NCBI RefSeq assembly: GCF_022919115.1 | Contig: NZ_CP095072.1 | Span: forward strand, 2,976,001-3,040,000 | Direction of reading: 5' to 3' | DNA length: 64,000 bases | DNA from: Gracilibacillus caseinilyticus | Lineage (GTDB): Bacteria; Bacillota; Bacilli; Bacillales; Amphibacillaceae | Shown: positions 39,093-46,864 of the stretch, piece after piece | How the letters are laid out: every line of letters starts with the position of its first letter | Position numbering within the stretch: the stretch's first letter is position 1 | Position numbers and translations under genes: made by a program | Notes under the pieces: generated by a model | Seen by the model: only the letters and a program-made list of their open reading frames with translations | What the model was told of the DNA's origin: nothing | Databases searched by the model: none

Positions 39093-41303
39093 TTGAGTTT
39101 AGCAGTTGCGACAGTAGATGAAACTAATTTATCACAACTATTCCCGTCAGCTGAACATTCATTAAAAATCATTAAGCTGATCGGTTATTCCAAAATAAAT
39201 AGAGAACAAGATTACAGTGTAGCCAAACGACCATTTATGAAGAAGTGGCAAGACCTTAATCTTCCTGGATTAACGGAAAAAGAATCGAATCAATGGCTGC
39301 ATCAAAAAGGTTGGACAGGCTTAGTCATCCCTGATGGCTATGATGTGATTGATATCGATGATCAGCAGGAAGGACAAGCTATATATGATGCACTATATGC
39401 AGCTGACTTCCAGTTTCATGCTATTAAAACAGTTAGAGGGTATCAATTCTTTTTTAAGTCTACTGGCAAAGTTAGAGGTCAAGATGCAAAGGTACTTATG
39501 GCAGGTGGTTTCGTTGGCGATTATCGACTATCAGGTAGGGGACAAATCGTATTGCCTAGTGAGAACACAGAAGGACGTGAATGGGTACATATTGCAAATG
39601 GTGATCTCGATGAAATGCCGATTTTCTTTGAAAGATTAAAGAAATTATCCAATGATCATGCACGACCTTTTCATTTACCAGTAAGCGAAGGATCTCGAAA
39701 CAATACAATGTATGCCCACTGTTGCAGATTGATAGAGTTTGGTTACTCTCAGAAAGATGTTTTATACATTGTCAGTTTCTTAAATCGTTATTTTTTTGTT
39801 CCTAGCATAGATCAAACAGAATTTGCGAATACATTACGCAGTGCATTTCAATTTGAACCGTCTGGTACTAATTATCAAGTTACTGAATCAATACCACCAC
39901 GACAGCAATCAACACATACAGTGAGTGATGATGATAAACCTAGCTTTAATTTAACGGAAATGGGTAATGCGGAACGTTTAGTTTACCGGAACGGACAGGA
40001 TTTAAAGTATTGTGTGGAATTTGAGGAATGGCTGATATGGAACGGCTCAACGTGGAAGCAAGATCATAAACGAAAAATAGAACGAATCGCAATCAAAACG
40101 TTTCGTGAAATGTATGGGGAGATCCAAGACTTAAATGATACCGACGAACGTAAAAACCTTTGGAAATGGGCACAAAGCACAGAGAGAAGTTCCGTTTTTT
40201 TAAATAGTATAGCAAGGGCACAAGCAATGCTGCCAGTATCACAAGAGGAACTCAACCAAGATAAATATAAATTGAATTGTGCCAACGGTGTTATTGATTT
40301 AAAAACTGGCGAGTTATTAAGCCATGACAGAGATCGGTTAATGACTAAAAATACTCACATTAATTATGATCCACAGGCTCAATGTCCGAACTGGCTTGGT
40401 TTCTTACAGAGTATTTTCAAAAAAGACAGTGGTGAAATTAAATTCGAATTGATCGATTTCATTCAAAAGTCAATGGGTTATGCACTAACTGGAGATACAA
40501 GCGAACAAGTAGCGTTTTTCCTTTGGGGAACTGGTCGTAATGGTAAAAGTACATTGATCAATATAGTAAAAGACTTGTTAGGTGATTACAGCAAACAAAC
40601 GAATGCAGATACATTCACCACGAAAATAAATGAAGGTGGAATTAACAATGATATTGCGAGATTGCATGGGTCACGCTTTGTATCAGCTGTTGAAAGTGAA
40701 GACGGCCAGAAGTTATCAGAGGCACTGATTAAACAGCTTACAGGTGGTGAACCAATCACAGCACGATTTCTTAGAAAAGAATTCTTTGAATTTATGCCAG
40801 AGTTTAAGATTTTCTTTACCACGAATCATAAGCCGATTGTTAAAGGTGATGATGAAGGCATATGGCGCAGAATTAGGTTGATTCCTTTTGATCGTACAAT
40901 TCCAAAAAAAGACGTGGACAAGCACTTGCCAGAGAAATTACAAGCTGAATTGCCTGGTATTTTAAAGTGGGCAGTGGATGGCTGTATTAAATGGCAAAAG
41001 GAAGGCTTAGGAGAGCCGGAAGAAGTGAAGAACGCTACAGATGAATATAAAGAGGAAATGGATCTATTAGCAACCTTTTTAGATGAACGATGTGTGATTA
41101 ATCCTGAAGTAAAGGTCCAGGCTACAATTTTGCACAAAGAATATTTAGAGTGGGCTGAATCAGTTGGAGAATACCCAATGAAGAAACGTGCCTTTAATAA
41201 TCGTCTCGTAATGAAAGGTTTTCCTAAACGTAAATCTACTGGTAACAAATTGTACTTTTTTGGTATTGGTTTAAGTTCTGATTTTGATGAAGATATCATT
41301 TAA
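39093..41303 (+). CDS. Primase-polymerase / SF3 helicase replication protein
   Basis: 736 residues. The N-terminal prim-pol-like domain (about 30-190) has the acidic site YDVIDIDDQ and a later GDYRLSGRGQIVLP strand typical of these enzymes. A D5_N-type linker is followed by the SF3 helicase with Walker A WGTGRNGKST (about residue 475), the RLHGSRFVSAVESEDG motif B region, motif C IFFTTNHKP and the arginine finger IWRRIRLIPF. It resembles the P4-alpha/D5 group of phage and plasmid replicases. It likely replicates the circular element from the adjacent candidate origin. TTG start behind GGAGGAAATACTT. Confidence 0.88.
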   Translation: MSLAVATVDETNLSQLFPSAEHSLKIIKLIGYSKINREQDYSVAKRPFMKKWQDLNLPGLTEKESNQWLHQKGWTGLVIPDGYDVIDIDDQQEGQAIYDALYAADFQFHAIKTVRGYQFFFKSTGKVRGQDAKVLMAGGFVGDYRLSGRGQIVLPSENTEGREWVHIANGDLDEMPIFFERLKKLSNDHARPFHLPVSEGSRNNTMYAHCCRLIEFGYSQKDVLYIVSFLNRYFFVPSIDQTEFANTLRSAFQFEPSGTNYQVTESIPPRQQSTHTVSDDDKPSFNLTEMGNAERLVYRNGQDLKYCVEFEEWLIWNGSTWKQDHKRKIERIAIKTFREMYGEIQDLNDTDERKNLWKWAQSTERSSVFLNSIARAQAMLPVSQEELNQDKYKLNCANGVIDLKTGELLSHDRDRLMTKNTHINYDPQAQCPNWLGFLQSIFKKDSGEIKFELIDFIQKSMGYALTGDTSEQVAFFLWGTGRNGKSTLINIVKDLLGDYSKQTNADTFTTKINEGGINNDIARLHGSRFVSAVESEDGQKLSEALIKQLTGGEPITARFLRKEFFEFMPEFKIFFTTNHKPIVKGDDEGIWRRIRLIPFDRTIPKKDVDKHLPEKLQAELPGILKWAVDGCIKWQKEGLGEPEEVKNATDEYKEEMDLLATFLDERCVINPEVKVQATILHKEYLEWAESVGEYPMKKRAFNNRLVMKGFPKRKSTGNKLYFFGIGLSSDFDEDII

Positions 41304-41419
41304 AGTTACTTAGTTACCTTAAGTTATCTATTTTACGATTACTGCTATATGAAAAATATTAATAGATTAATAAGGATTTTAAGTAACTAGTGGTAACTAA
41401 GTAACTCAAAAGTAACTAG
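41304..41419. other. Candidate replication origin: inverted repeat plus iterons
   Basis: AGTTACTTAGTTACC (41304-41318) is repeated inverted without mismatch at 41392-41406, around 73 AT-rich bases. The core GTAACT occurs four times on the right at 41383, 41393, 41401 and 41412, and inverted (AGTTAC) twice on the left at 41304 and 41312. This follows the stop of the primase-helicase gene directly. Iteron clusters beside a replicase gene are usual for origins; this function is inferred. Confidence 0.6.
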
Positions 41420-41432
41420 AGGAGGCAAAAAG

Positions 41433-41852
41433 ATGCTAAATAACCTCTTAGATGAACTATATGTCCATAATATAGAAATCATACTACATGATAACAAAAA
41501 ATTGAAATTACTATATGACAAAAATCATAACATAGAAACATTAAAACAGAAAATAAAACAAAATAAATATAAAATCATCGCTCGATTACAAGAGAACCAG
41601 GATGCATATAGTAAAGGTTTTAATATCTATGGTCATGGTGATCTATATGAGTATCGCTATGGCTATGGTTCCTATCTGTATATCGAAAGGTATGAAAATG
41701 AATTGGTCAGTGTCTACAGACTAAATTACTTTAAAGGGGGTGTGAAACCCTACAAGGTTAAAATCGTCCGAGAAAACTGTTCATTTGAACGTGGTTTAAA
41801 AGATGCAACAGGATTCATACAGTGGTTGAATAAACGGCAAAAAATAGGATAG
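41433..41852 (+). CDS. Unknown protein with TubC-like N terminus
   Basis: 139 residues. Residues 1-50 (LLDELYVHNIEIILHDNKK, then IKQNKYKIIARLQE) follow the pattern of the TubC N-terminal docking domain, here presumably used for protein pairing in replication rather than in antibiotic synthesis. The rest is tyrosine-rich (GHGDLYEYRYGYGSYLY) and resembles nothing I know. GAGGAGG lies upstream. Confidence 0.6.
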   Translation: MLNNLLDELYVHNIEIILHDNKKLKLLYDKNHNIETLKQKIKQNKYKIIARLQENQDAYSKGFNIYGHGDLYEYRYGYGSYLYIERYENELVSVYRLNYFKGGVKPYKVKIVRENCSFERGLKDATGFIQWLNKRQKIG

Positions 41853-41864
41853 GAGGAGTTTTTA

Positions 41865-42161
41865 TTGTACTTGGAAAGAGTAAAAGCGAAAGGCAAGACA
41901 TATCTTTACCTGAAAAAATATTGTGTTAGAGAGTTTTATGAGAGAAATAATAAGACTGTATATGGATTTGGAAGAATTGAGAAGGCATTAAAGCAAATGT
42001 ATAAATGGCAACAAGACTATTCCACATTTCCACAAGAATTAAAGAAAGAAGGATGTACCAAGAAAGATTTAATGACATGGATCGATACATTAGAAACTGG
42101 AATACATAAAACAGGAAGATCCTTTGTTCATCAAACTAATAGTGTTAAATCAGTAAATTAA
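41865..42161 (+). CDS. Unknown protein, 98 residues
   Basis: Basic, soluble protein (YLERVKAKGKTYLYLKKYC; FGRIEKALKQMYKWQQDY). The first strand pair resembles the start of DNA-binding transposase- or integrase-like proteins, but I cannot assign it. TTG start 41865 behind AGGAGGAG. It could be the missing single-strand DNA-binding protein of the element; that is a guess. Confidence 0.55.
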   Translation: MYLERVKAKGKTYLYLKKYCVREFYERNNKTVYGFGRIEKALKQMYKWQQDYSTFPQELKKEGCTKKDLMTWIDTLETGIHKTGRSFVHQTNSVKSVN

Positions 42162-42246
42162 ATCTTAAAAACGTGTGGTATTTTAATATATTTATATATA
42201 TAAAATTTTGCACGTCCTTAAAAACTAAATAATAGAAAACACATGA

Positions 42247-42410
42247 TGCCAAAAGTAGTTATTTAATAAGTTATTTTCTTCATTGAATTTGAGAAAAGTT
42301 TTGGCATATAAGTAGGCCTATATACATGATAACTTTGTATTATATTAATGCAATGTAAAAAATGTTGTAGACCTTTTCTTTATAAAAGGGTCTAACAGGT
42401 GTATACACCT
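42247..42410. promoter_or_regulatory. Non-coding region with hairpins before the structural operon
   Basis: Three inverted repeats: TGCCAAAA (42247-42254)/TTTTGGCA (42299-42306); a hairpin TAGACCTTTT (42368-42377)/AAAAGGGTCTA (42384-42394) with one bulge; and a perfect 14-bp palindrome AGGTGTATACACCT (42397-42410). They lie in the 292-base gap between the replication and structural genes. Options are a terminator plus operator, or the hairpin packaging signal that filamentous phages carry in their intergenic region. Confidence 0.5.
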
Positions 42411-42453
42411 AGCGATATTTCATTGCTTTTTATGAAAAGGTAGGTAAGGCGAT

Positions 42454-42627
42454 ATGACAGAACCGCAAGTAACGTCACCGATTGACCCTAGAGAAATGAC
42501 AAGGTTCGTGACCGATTCAGGCGAAATTCATGTTATTCATGAAATGACATTGGGTGACCTAGTCATAATGTTGGCTCTAGCTGCTATTTTGTTATTCCTG
42601 GTCATTGATCGAGTGGTTAGGAGGTAG
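42454..42627 (+). CDS. Single-helix membrane peptide, 57 residues
   Basis: First gene of the structural operon. A soluble N-terminal half (TEPQVTSPIDPREMTRFVTD) is followed by one helix (LVIMLALAAILLFLVI) and a basic end RVVRR. No signal peptide. The negative-outside, positive-inside layout fits a minor virion or assembly protein. Confidence 0.6.
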   Translation: MTEPQVTSPIDPREMTRFVTDSGEIHVIHEMTLGDLVIMLALAAILLFLVIDRVVRR

Positions 42628-42634
42628 AAATGCA

Positions 42635-42772
42635 ATGTTTGAAGTAGTAGAAAGTAGTCCGAAAGAAGTATTCCTTGTGTACGTTGCTTTTATCTCAGCT
42701 TGTCTTTTAATCGCTCCTATTTGCCAACTACTCTTTACATCGATAGAAAGGGGCACTAGAAGATGGAAATAG
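42635..42772 (+). CDS. Single-helix membrane peptide, 45 residues
   Basis: MFEVVESSPKEVFLVYVAF leads into one helix ending before SIERGTRRWK. It starts seven bases after the previous stop and overlaps the next gene by ten bases. Same acidic-helix-basic layout as its neighbours. Confidence 0.6.
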   Translation: MFEVVESSPKEVFLVYVAFISACLLIAPICQLLFTSIERGTRRWK

Positions 42773-42906
42773 GCGGACTGATGGCAGAAGCCTTAAAGAT
42801 TTTTCTAGGGAACCCGGACGTGATGACAACGCTAATTACGTTTGCTGTTACTTTATCTATTAGTTTAACAGCCTTGAAAATCTATCGACTAAGTAAGGGG
42901 GAATAA
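42763..42906 (+). CDS. Single-helix membrane peptide, 47 residues
   Basis: MEIGGLMAEALKIFLGNPD followed by one helix (TTLITFAVTLSISLTALKI) and a short basic tail. Its start is inside the previous gene, with AGAAAGGGG as ribosome site. Function inferred only from the operon. Confidence 0.6.
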   Translation: MEIGGLMAEALKIFLGNPDVMTTLITFAVTLSISLTALKIYRLSKGE

Positions 42907-42907
42907 C

Positions 42908-43066
42908 ATGAATTTATCCGGCGTTTGGGATTGGAATTTTTATTGGGAGTCATTTGGTTTTTTTCTTAAAACAGTTGCGCCGTTTCTAATGATTACTGTT
43001 GCTGTTATTACCGTTGGTTTGTTACTTTTTGTAGTCATTAGAGCAGTGAAGAACAGTAGGGAATGA
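42908..43066 (+). CDS. Single-helix membrane peptide, 52 residues
   Basis: Tryptophan-rich start (NLSGVWDWNFYWESFGFFL), one helix, basic end (RAVKNSRE). AAGGGGGAATAAC precedes it. It is coupled to the next gene by an ATGA overlap. Confidence 0.6.
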   Translation: MNLSGVWDWNFYWESFGFFLKTVAPFLMITVAVITVGLLLFVVIRAVKNSRE

Positions 43067-43281
43067 TTATGCTTTATACGATTACATTTTGGACAGATCA
43101 GAACATGGGCGAGTTTTGGGGTAATGTGAAGATGTTACTACAAACAATTCAGCCAGGTATTATGCTAGTTTTTGCTTTATCAACAGCCGGACTATTAATA
43201 GGTTTAGTCGTTAGACTCTTTCACAAGTCAGCTAAAGACGGGGAAGATCACGAAGACGATTACGAGATAAGGCGCTATTAA
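43063..43281 (+). CDS. Single-helix membrane protein, 72 residues
   Basis: An N-terminal amphipathic part (TDQNMGEFWGNVKMLLQ), one helix (GIMLVFALSTAGLLIGLVV) and a charged tail rich in Asp and Glu (DGEDHEDDYEIRRY). Start ATG 43063 overlaps the previous stop; ATG 43069 is also possible. Confidence 0.6.
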   Translation: MIMLYTITFWTDQNMGEFWGNVKMLLQTIQPGIMLVFALSTAGLLIGLVVRLFHKSAKDGEDHEDDYEIRRY

Positions 43282-43344
43282 GTTAATAATCGGCACAGCC
43301 GATATTATAAATTTTATTTCTACATTTAAGGGAGGATTTTTATT

Positions 43345-43521
43345 ATGTCAATCGACTGGACAGGTTTAACTTTACCATTTGATGTAACAGATTTAATTAC
43401 AAGCGGTAACGGATTATTAGGAATGGTAGGTGGATTCGTACTCCTAGCGCTAGCCTTTGTGTTTGTACCAAAAGTTATTGGTCTTATCCGTCAATCATTT
43501 TCAGCAGCAAGAAGTAAATAG
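43345..43521 (+). CDS. Major coat-like protein, copy 1
   Basis: 58 residues with no signal peptide: a short acidic N terminus (SIDWTGLTLPFDVTDLI), a central membrane helix after SGNGLLG, and a basic end (VPKVIGLIRQSFSAARSK). Size and charge layout are those of a filamentous-phage major coat protein, as in Pf3, whose coat also lacks a signal peptide. Ribosome site GGGAGGATTTTTATT is strong. A near-identical copy follows, and the same module ends the 460-residue protein at 44868-46250. Confidence 0.75.
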   Translation: MSIDWTGLTLPFDVTDLITSGNGLLGMVGGFVLLALAFVFVPKVIGLIRQSFSAARSK

Positions 43522-43542
43522 TTTTAAAGGGAGGTCATAAGC

Positions 43543-43734
43543 ATGGAAGAACCGACACCTGGAATTGATTGGTCAGGTCTTTCTTTACCATTTGATGTAA
43601 CAGATTTAATTGCAAGTGGTAATGGTCTTTTAGGTTTAGTTGGTGGATTCGTACTCTTAGCATTAGCCTTTGTATTTGTGCCAAAAGTTATTGGTCTTAT
43701 CCGTCAATCTTTTTCAGCAGCAAAAAGTAAATAG
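43543..43734 (+). CDS. Major coat-like protein, copy 2
   Basis: 63 residues, nearly identical to copy 1 from IDWSGL onward, with an extra N-terminal EEPTPG. It starts 21 bases after copy 1 behind GGGAGGTCATAAGC. The two copies are followed by a terminator, which would raise their expression above that of the downstream genes. Confidence 0.75.
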   Translation: MEEPTPGIDWSGLSLPFDVTDLIASGNGLLGLVGGFVLLALAFVFVPKVIGLIRQSFSAAKSK

Positions 43735-43751
43735 TTTTAATTAGGATGGTA

Positions 43752-43796
43752 AAAAAGCCGGGTAGATAGTTTAAATGCTATCCTCCTGGCTTTTTA
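43752..43796 (+). terminator. Terminator after the two coat-like genes
   Basis: AAAAAGCCGGGTAGATAG pairs with CTATCCTCCTGGCTTTTT (15 of 18 positions), loop of eight bases, then Ts. Filamentous phages such as f1 also have a terminator right after the coat gene. Confidence 0.85.
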
Positions 43797-43813
43797 TATT
43801 AAAGGAGAAGATT

Positions 43814-44851
43814 ATGCAAAAAATACTACTGTTTTTAATTGTTGTATTTTTTATGTTTCCTATCAATGCTTTTGCTGCCGGTATAACAAGTAGCGAATAT
43901 AGTGCAGCAGATGATACCTATTATGTCTACATGGACACGTCGGGTGCAGATAGCTTTACGATCACACAAGATGCAACTGGAACGACCTGGAACTACGATG
44001 TTGTAGATGGAGACGACTATACAACGCTAACGTGTAATGGTTCCTTTACGTACACGTTTTATTCCGGAAACAGCGTTATAGCGACAGAAACCGTTACAGC
44101 ATCCGGAATTATAGAGCAGAACAGTAATTGTGAAGGGACAAGCGATGGGAATGGCAATAATAATTGTGGATGCATTTTCAATACACCTGGTTGGCAAGAT
44201 TACATGGATAAAATGGACGACGTTATATCAGTCATACCCCCTGCACCAGATTGGGATAGCGTTGCAGATACATTCAAAGATTCGATTGTACCTAGTTTGG
44301 TTGGAGAAGTTGAAAACATGCTAGGAAGTCCACCAGGCGAAATGTCAGCTCCTCCGTACCCTCCACCATTAGACGATGGTAATTTGCAAGAACCAACAGG
44401 ACAAGAGGCAAATGGATTAGAAGGTTTTGACGCAAACGACATTAAGGACAACGCTCCGGATATCGAGGTGCGAGAAGACGAAAGTGGAGGGTTTGACATT
44501 AATGATCCACTAGAATCCATGCCAGAACAAGAAATATTTGTGCCGAGCGAACCGGAGAACCCGGCTCCAAGCGAACCGGAGGAACCGGAAAATATTGCAC
44601 CGGAACCAACCGAGCCGGAGAATGTAGCGCCAGCACCTTCTGAACCCGAAAATGTTGCACCATCACCGGAAGAACCGGAGAACGTCGCACCGACACCCGG
44701 AGAAGGAGAAAATACAGCGCCTACACCAAGTGAGGGAAATAATACGGCTCCTATTCCTAGTGAAGATGGAACAGTAGCACCAACACCAGGAGAACCGGAC
44801 AATGCTTTTCCTGTGCCGGGGCCCAATACAGATGACTATCCAATGCCGTAA
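43814..44851 (+). CDS. Secreted protein with Pro-Glu repeat tail
   Basis: 345 residues. Signal peptide with a likely cut after INAFA, a beta-rich N-terminal domain (residues 25-105), a cysteine pair (NNCGCIF), then from about residue 240 some nine repeats of a 9-11 residue unit of the form SEPENVAP/TPGEGENTAP. No cell-wall anchor motif is seen. Its place right after the coat genes suggests a tip or adsorption protein in which the repeat works as a wall-spanning spacer; this is inference. ATG 43814 has AAAGGAGAAGATT upstream. Confidence 0.7.
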   Translation: MQKILLFLIVVFFMFPINAFAAGITSSEYSAADDTYYVYMDTSGADSFTITQDATGTTWNYDVVDGDDYTTLTCNGSFTYTFYSGNSVIATETVTASGIIEQNSNCEGTSDGNGNNNCGCIFNTPGWQDYMDKMDDVISVIPPAPDWDSVADTFKDSIVPSLVGEVENMLGSPPGEMSAPPYPPPLDDGNLQEPTGQEANGLEGFDANDIKDNAPDIEVREDESGGFDINDPLESMPEQEIFVPSEPENPAPSEPEEPENIAPEPTEPENVAPAPSEPENVAPSPEEPENVAPTPGEGENTAPTPSEGNNTAPIPSEDGTVAPTPGEPDNAFPVPGPNTDDYPMP

Positions 44852-44867
44852 AAGAAAGGAGTATTTT

Positions 44868-46250
44868 ATGAAAAAGTTTAGTGTTTTACTATTTGGGGTT
44901 GTTTTGTTTCTGATTCTGATTCCTTTTAGTAATGTATTTGCTGCTGAATTTGACTACAATGATGGCTTACTAGACGACCCTAGCAACGTTTTATCGTCAT
45001 CTATGCCTAGTGAATTTTACGACAACGATCTTGAAACAGGCAGAAAGATATATGCGCATAATTACTATGACATTCAACTTAATGGAAAATTTCATATTGA
45101 TTCTATGTATCTAAAGGCTACTACTGGTTACTCGAAAATTCAGTTATTTGCAAATAACGAAATGGTTTTTTATGAAAGTAGCGCAGGAACGAGCATCGAT
45201 GAATTAATAGAAGTAAACAAAGACGATGTAGATCTTATTAGGGTTTATCAGCCTTCTACTACATCAAATGCTACGGTTTACGAATTAGATGCGTTCGGTT
45301 ACAAAACTGGCCAGTTATCCATTCCGAATAACGTTACCAACTTAAAAGCTGTACCGGGAGGAAAAAAAGCGGAATTAAGTTGGACGAATCCTACTGGCAC
45401 AGGCTTTCAAAGTGTGAGCATTTACCAGGGTGATAATTTGTTAGTGGAAAATGTGACAGAAGAAAGTTACACCGTTGAAGGATTGAACTTCAACACTAGT
45501 TATACATTTAAAGTTGTTTCAGTTGGTGCTGATGGTAATTCAAGTGGTCAAACCGTGGAAGTGACCACTAAAGCAGAACCGGACACCGATGGTGATGGTA
45601 TACCAGATAGTGAAGATCAATACCCGGACGACCCAGAAAACATTCCACCACCAGAAACAACCGAAGACGTTCCGGAAGTGGAAGAACTAAAAATCGAAGC
45701 AACACCCGAAAGAGTGGATCTGTCCTGGAAGAATCCACCGAGGTATTTTGAAAAAGCTACTATCTATCGAAAAGTGACTGGAACAGCAACGGCAGCAAGT
45801 TTTAATTTAAATCCTTTTGCACCTATCACCGTGCAAGCTGCCGAAGATTATGAGCCGTTATTTGAAACCAATGGAACAACATTTGGGGATTTAAGTGTTA
45901 AGGAGAATGAAGAATATGAGTATAAAGTGACGAATACGTACAACGGTTTAGAGAGTGCAGGGGTAACGGTTCAAGCATCGATTCCTGAACCTCCACTAGT
46001 AGACACTACGGGCGCAACTTTGCCATTTGGTATAGGGGAATTAATTGCAAGTGGAAATGGTCTTTTAAATTTAATTGGTGGTTTTGTACTTCTAGCACTA
46101 GCATTTGTGTTTGTACCGAAAGTGATCGGTCTTATCCGTCAATCATTTATTAGTAATGCTACTGGACAAGCTACCGACAACCGATTGACCGAAAGGCAAC
46201 AAAAAATGATAGTCGGGCAAGGAAGACAACCGAGACAAGGGAGGTCATAA
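44868..46250 (+). CDS. Secreted FN3 protein ending in a coat-like module (pIII-like)
   Basis: 460 residues. Signal peptide (cut near FSNVFAA), an N-terminal domain of about 130 residues, an FN3 domain (VTNLKAVPGGKKAELSWTNP to about residue 245), a calcium-type acidic loop (DTDGDGIPDSEDQYPDD), a second FN3-like domain, and at about 379-427 the same module as the coat proteins (ATLPFGIGELIASGNGLL, VPKVIGLIRQSF), then a basic glutamine-rich tail. A secreted receptor-binding part joined to a coat-like anchor is what a filamentous-phage pIII adsorption protein needs. Confidence 0.75.
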   Translation: MKKFSVLLFGVVLFLILIPFSNVFAAEFDYNDGLLDDPSNVLSSSMPSEFYDNDLETGRKIYAHNYYDIQLNGKFHIDSMYLKATTGYSKIQLFANNEMVFYESSAGTSIDELIEVNKDDVDLIRVYQPSTTSNATVYELDAFGYKTGQLSIPNNVTNLKAVPGGKKAELSWTNPTGTGFQSVSIYQGDNLLVENVTEESYTVEGLNFNTSYTFKVVSVGADGNSSGQTVEVTTKAEPDTDGDGIPDSEDQYPDDPENIPPPETTEDVPEVEELKIEATPERVDLSWKNPPRYFEKATIYRKVTGTATAASFNLNPFAPITVQAAEDYEPLFETNGTTFGDLSVKENEEYEYKVTNTYNGLESAGVTVQASIPEPPLVDTTGATLPFGIGELIASGNGLLNLIGGFVLLALAFVFVPKVIGLIRQSFISNATGQATDNRLTERQQKMIVGQGRQPRQGRS

Positions 46251-46252
46251 CA

Positions 46253-46414
46253 ATGGACAACGATCTTATGCAGTCGGTAATTGAGGTTGTATTTATGGGG
46301 CACATGAAATATGTCGCTCCCTTCCTCTTACTCATGATGTCAACGTTATTTGTAGATCAAATCATTAACTTGGTCAAAGGCATTCTAGCAAACAATAAAA
46401 GGGTTCGTTATTAA
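46253..46414 (+). CDS. Single-helix membrane peptide, 53 residues
   Basis: DNDLMQSVIEVVFMGHMKYV, a helix (APFLLLMMSTLFVDQIINLV) and a basic end (NNKRVRY). AGGGAGGTCATAACA precedes it; its TAA overlaps the next ATG. Probably a minor structural or assembly protein. Confidence 0.6.
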   Translation: MDNDLMQSVIEVVFMGHMKYVAPFLLLMMSTLFVDQIINLVKGILANNKRVRY

Positions 46415-46863
46415 TGGGGATTATTGGTGATGCGCTTTCCTGGATAGGTAATTTAATATGGAATGCTATCCAATGGTTGTTAGGCGGTATAGGAGACTTT
46501 TTTCAAACACTAATAGATATTATCGTTGGCTTTTTCCAGGTCATATTTGAAGTTATCGAAGGTTTGCTTTATTTGCTCTACATGATCGGTGTGTTAGCTG
46601 TTAAGCTGTTCCAAGTTATATTAGAGTCAGCCGGATTATTGTGGGCACTTGTAAAAGGATTTAGCAATACATTGACAAGCTTATCCTATGCGCCGAAGTC
46701 TTCCGGTGGTCATGGTTATAGCGAAATGATCGGAAGAATATTTGACGCATTAGAACCAATGCAGTTAGAGCCGATTGCTTACGTATTATTATTTGTTTTA
46801 TGGTTTACGACAGCTATTGCGGCTATGAAATTAATATCTAGCATTCGAGTAGGAGGCGATTAG
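46414..46863 (+). CDS. Multi-helix membrane protein (pVI-like)
   Basis: 149 residues with an amphipathic, tryptophan-rich N terminus (GDALSWIGNLIWNAIQWLL), long hydrophobic stretches to residue 90 and a last helix (AYVLLFVLWFTTAIAAMKLI). In inoviruses the gene between the adsorption protein and the pI ATPase is pVI, a small protein with several helices; position and size agree. Sequence identity to pVI cannot be judged by eye. Confidence 0.6.
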   Translation: MGIIGDALSWIGNLIWNAIQWLLGGIGDFFQTLIDIIVGFFQVIFEVIEGLLYLLYMIGVLAVKLFQVILESAGLLWALVKGFSNTLTSLSYAPKSSGGHGYSEMIGRIFDALEPMQLEPIAYVLLFVLWFTTAIAAMKLISSIRVGGD

Positions 46864-46864
46864 A

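Noticed and set aside
44545..44820. Regular repeat that could suggest a CRISPR or tandem DNA repeat
   Set aside because: The periodicity is at protein level (ENVAP-type units); DNA copies differ and there are no spacers.
44200..44826. 208-codon minus-strand frame rich in Gly and Ser
   Set aside because: It is the shadow of the Pro-Glu repeat in the secreted protein on the plus strand.
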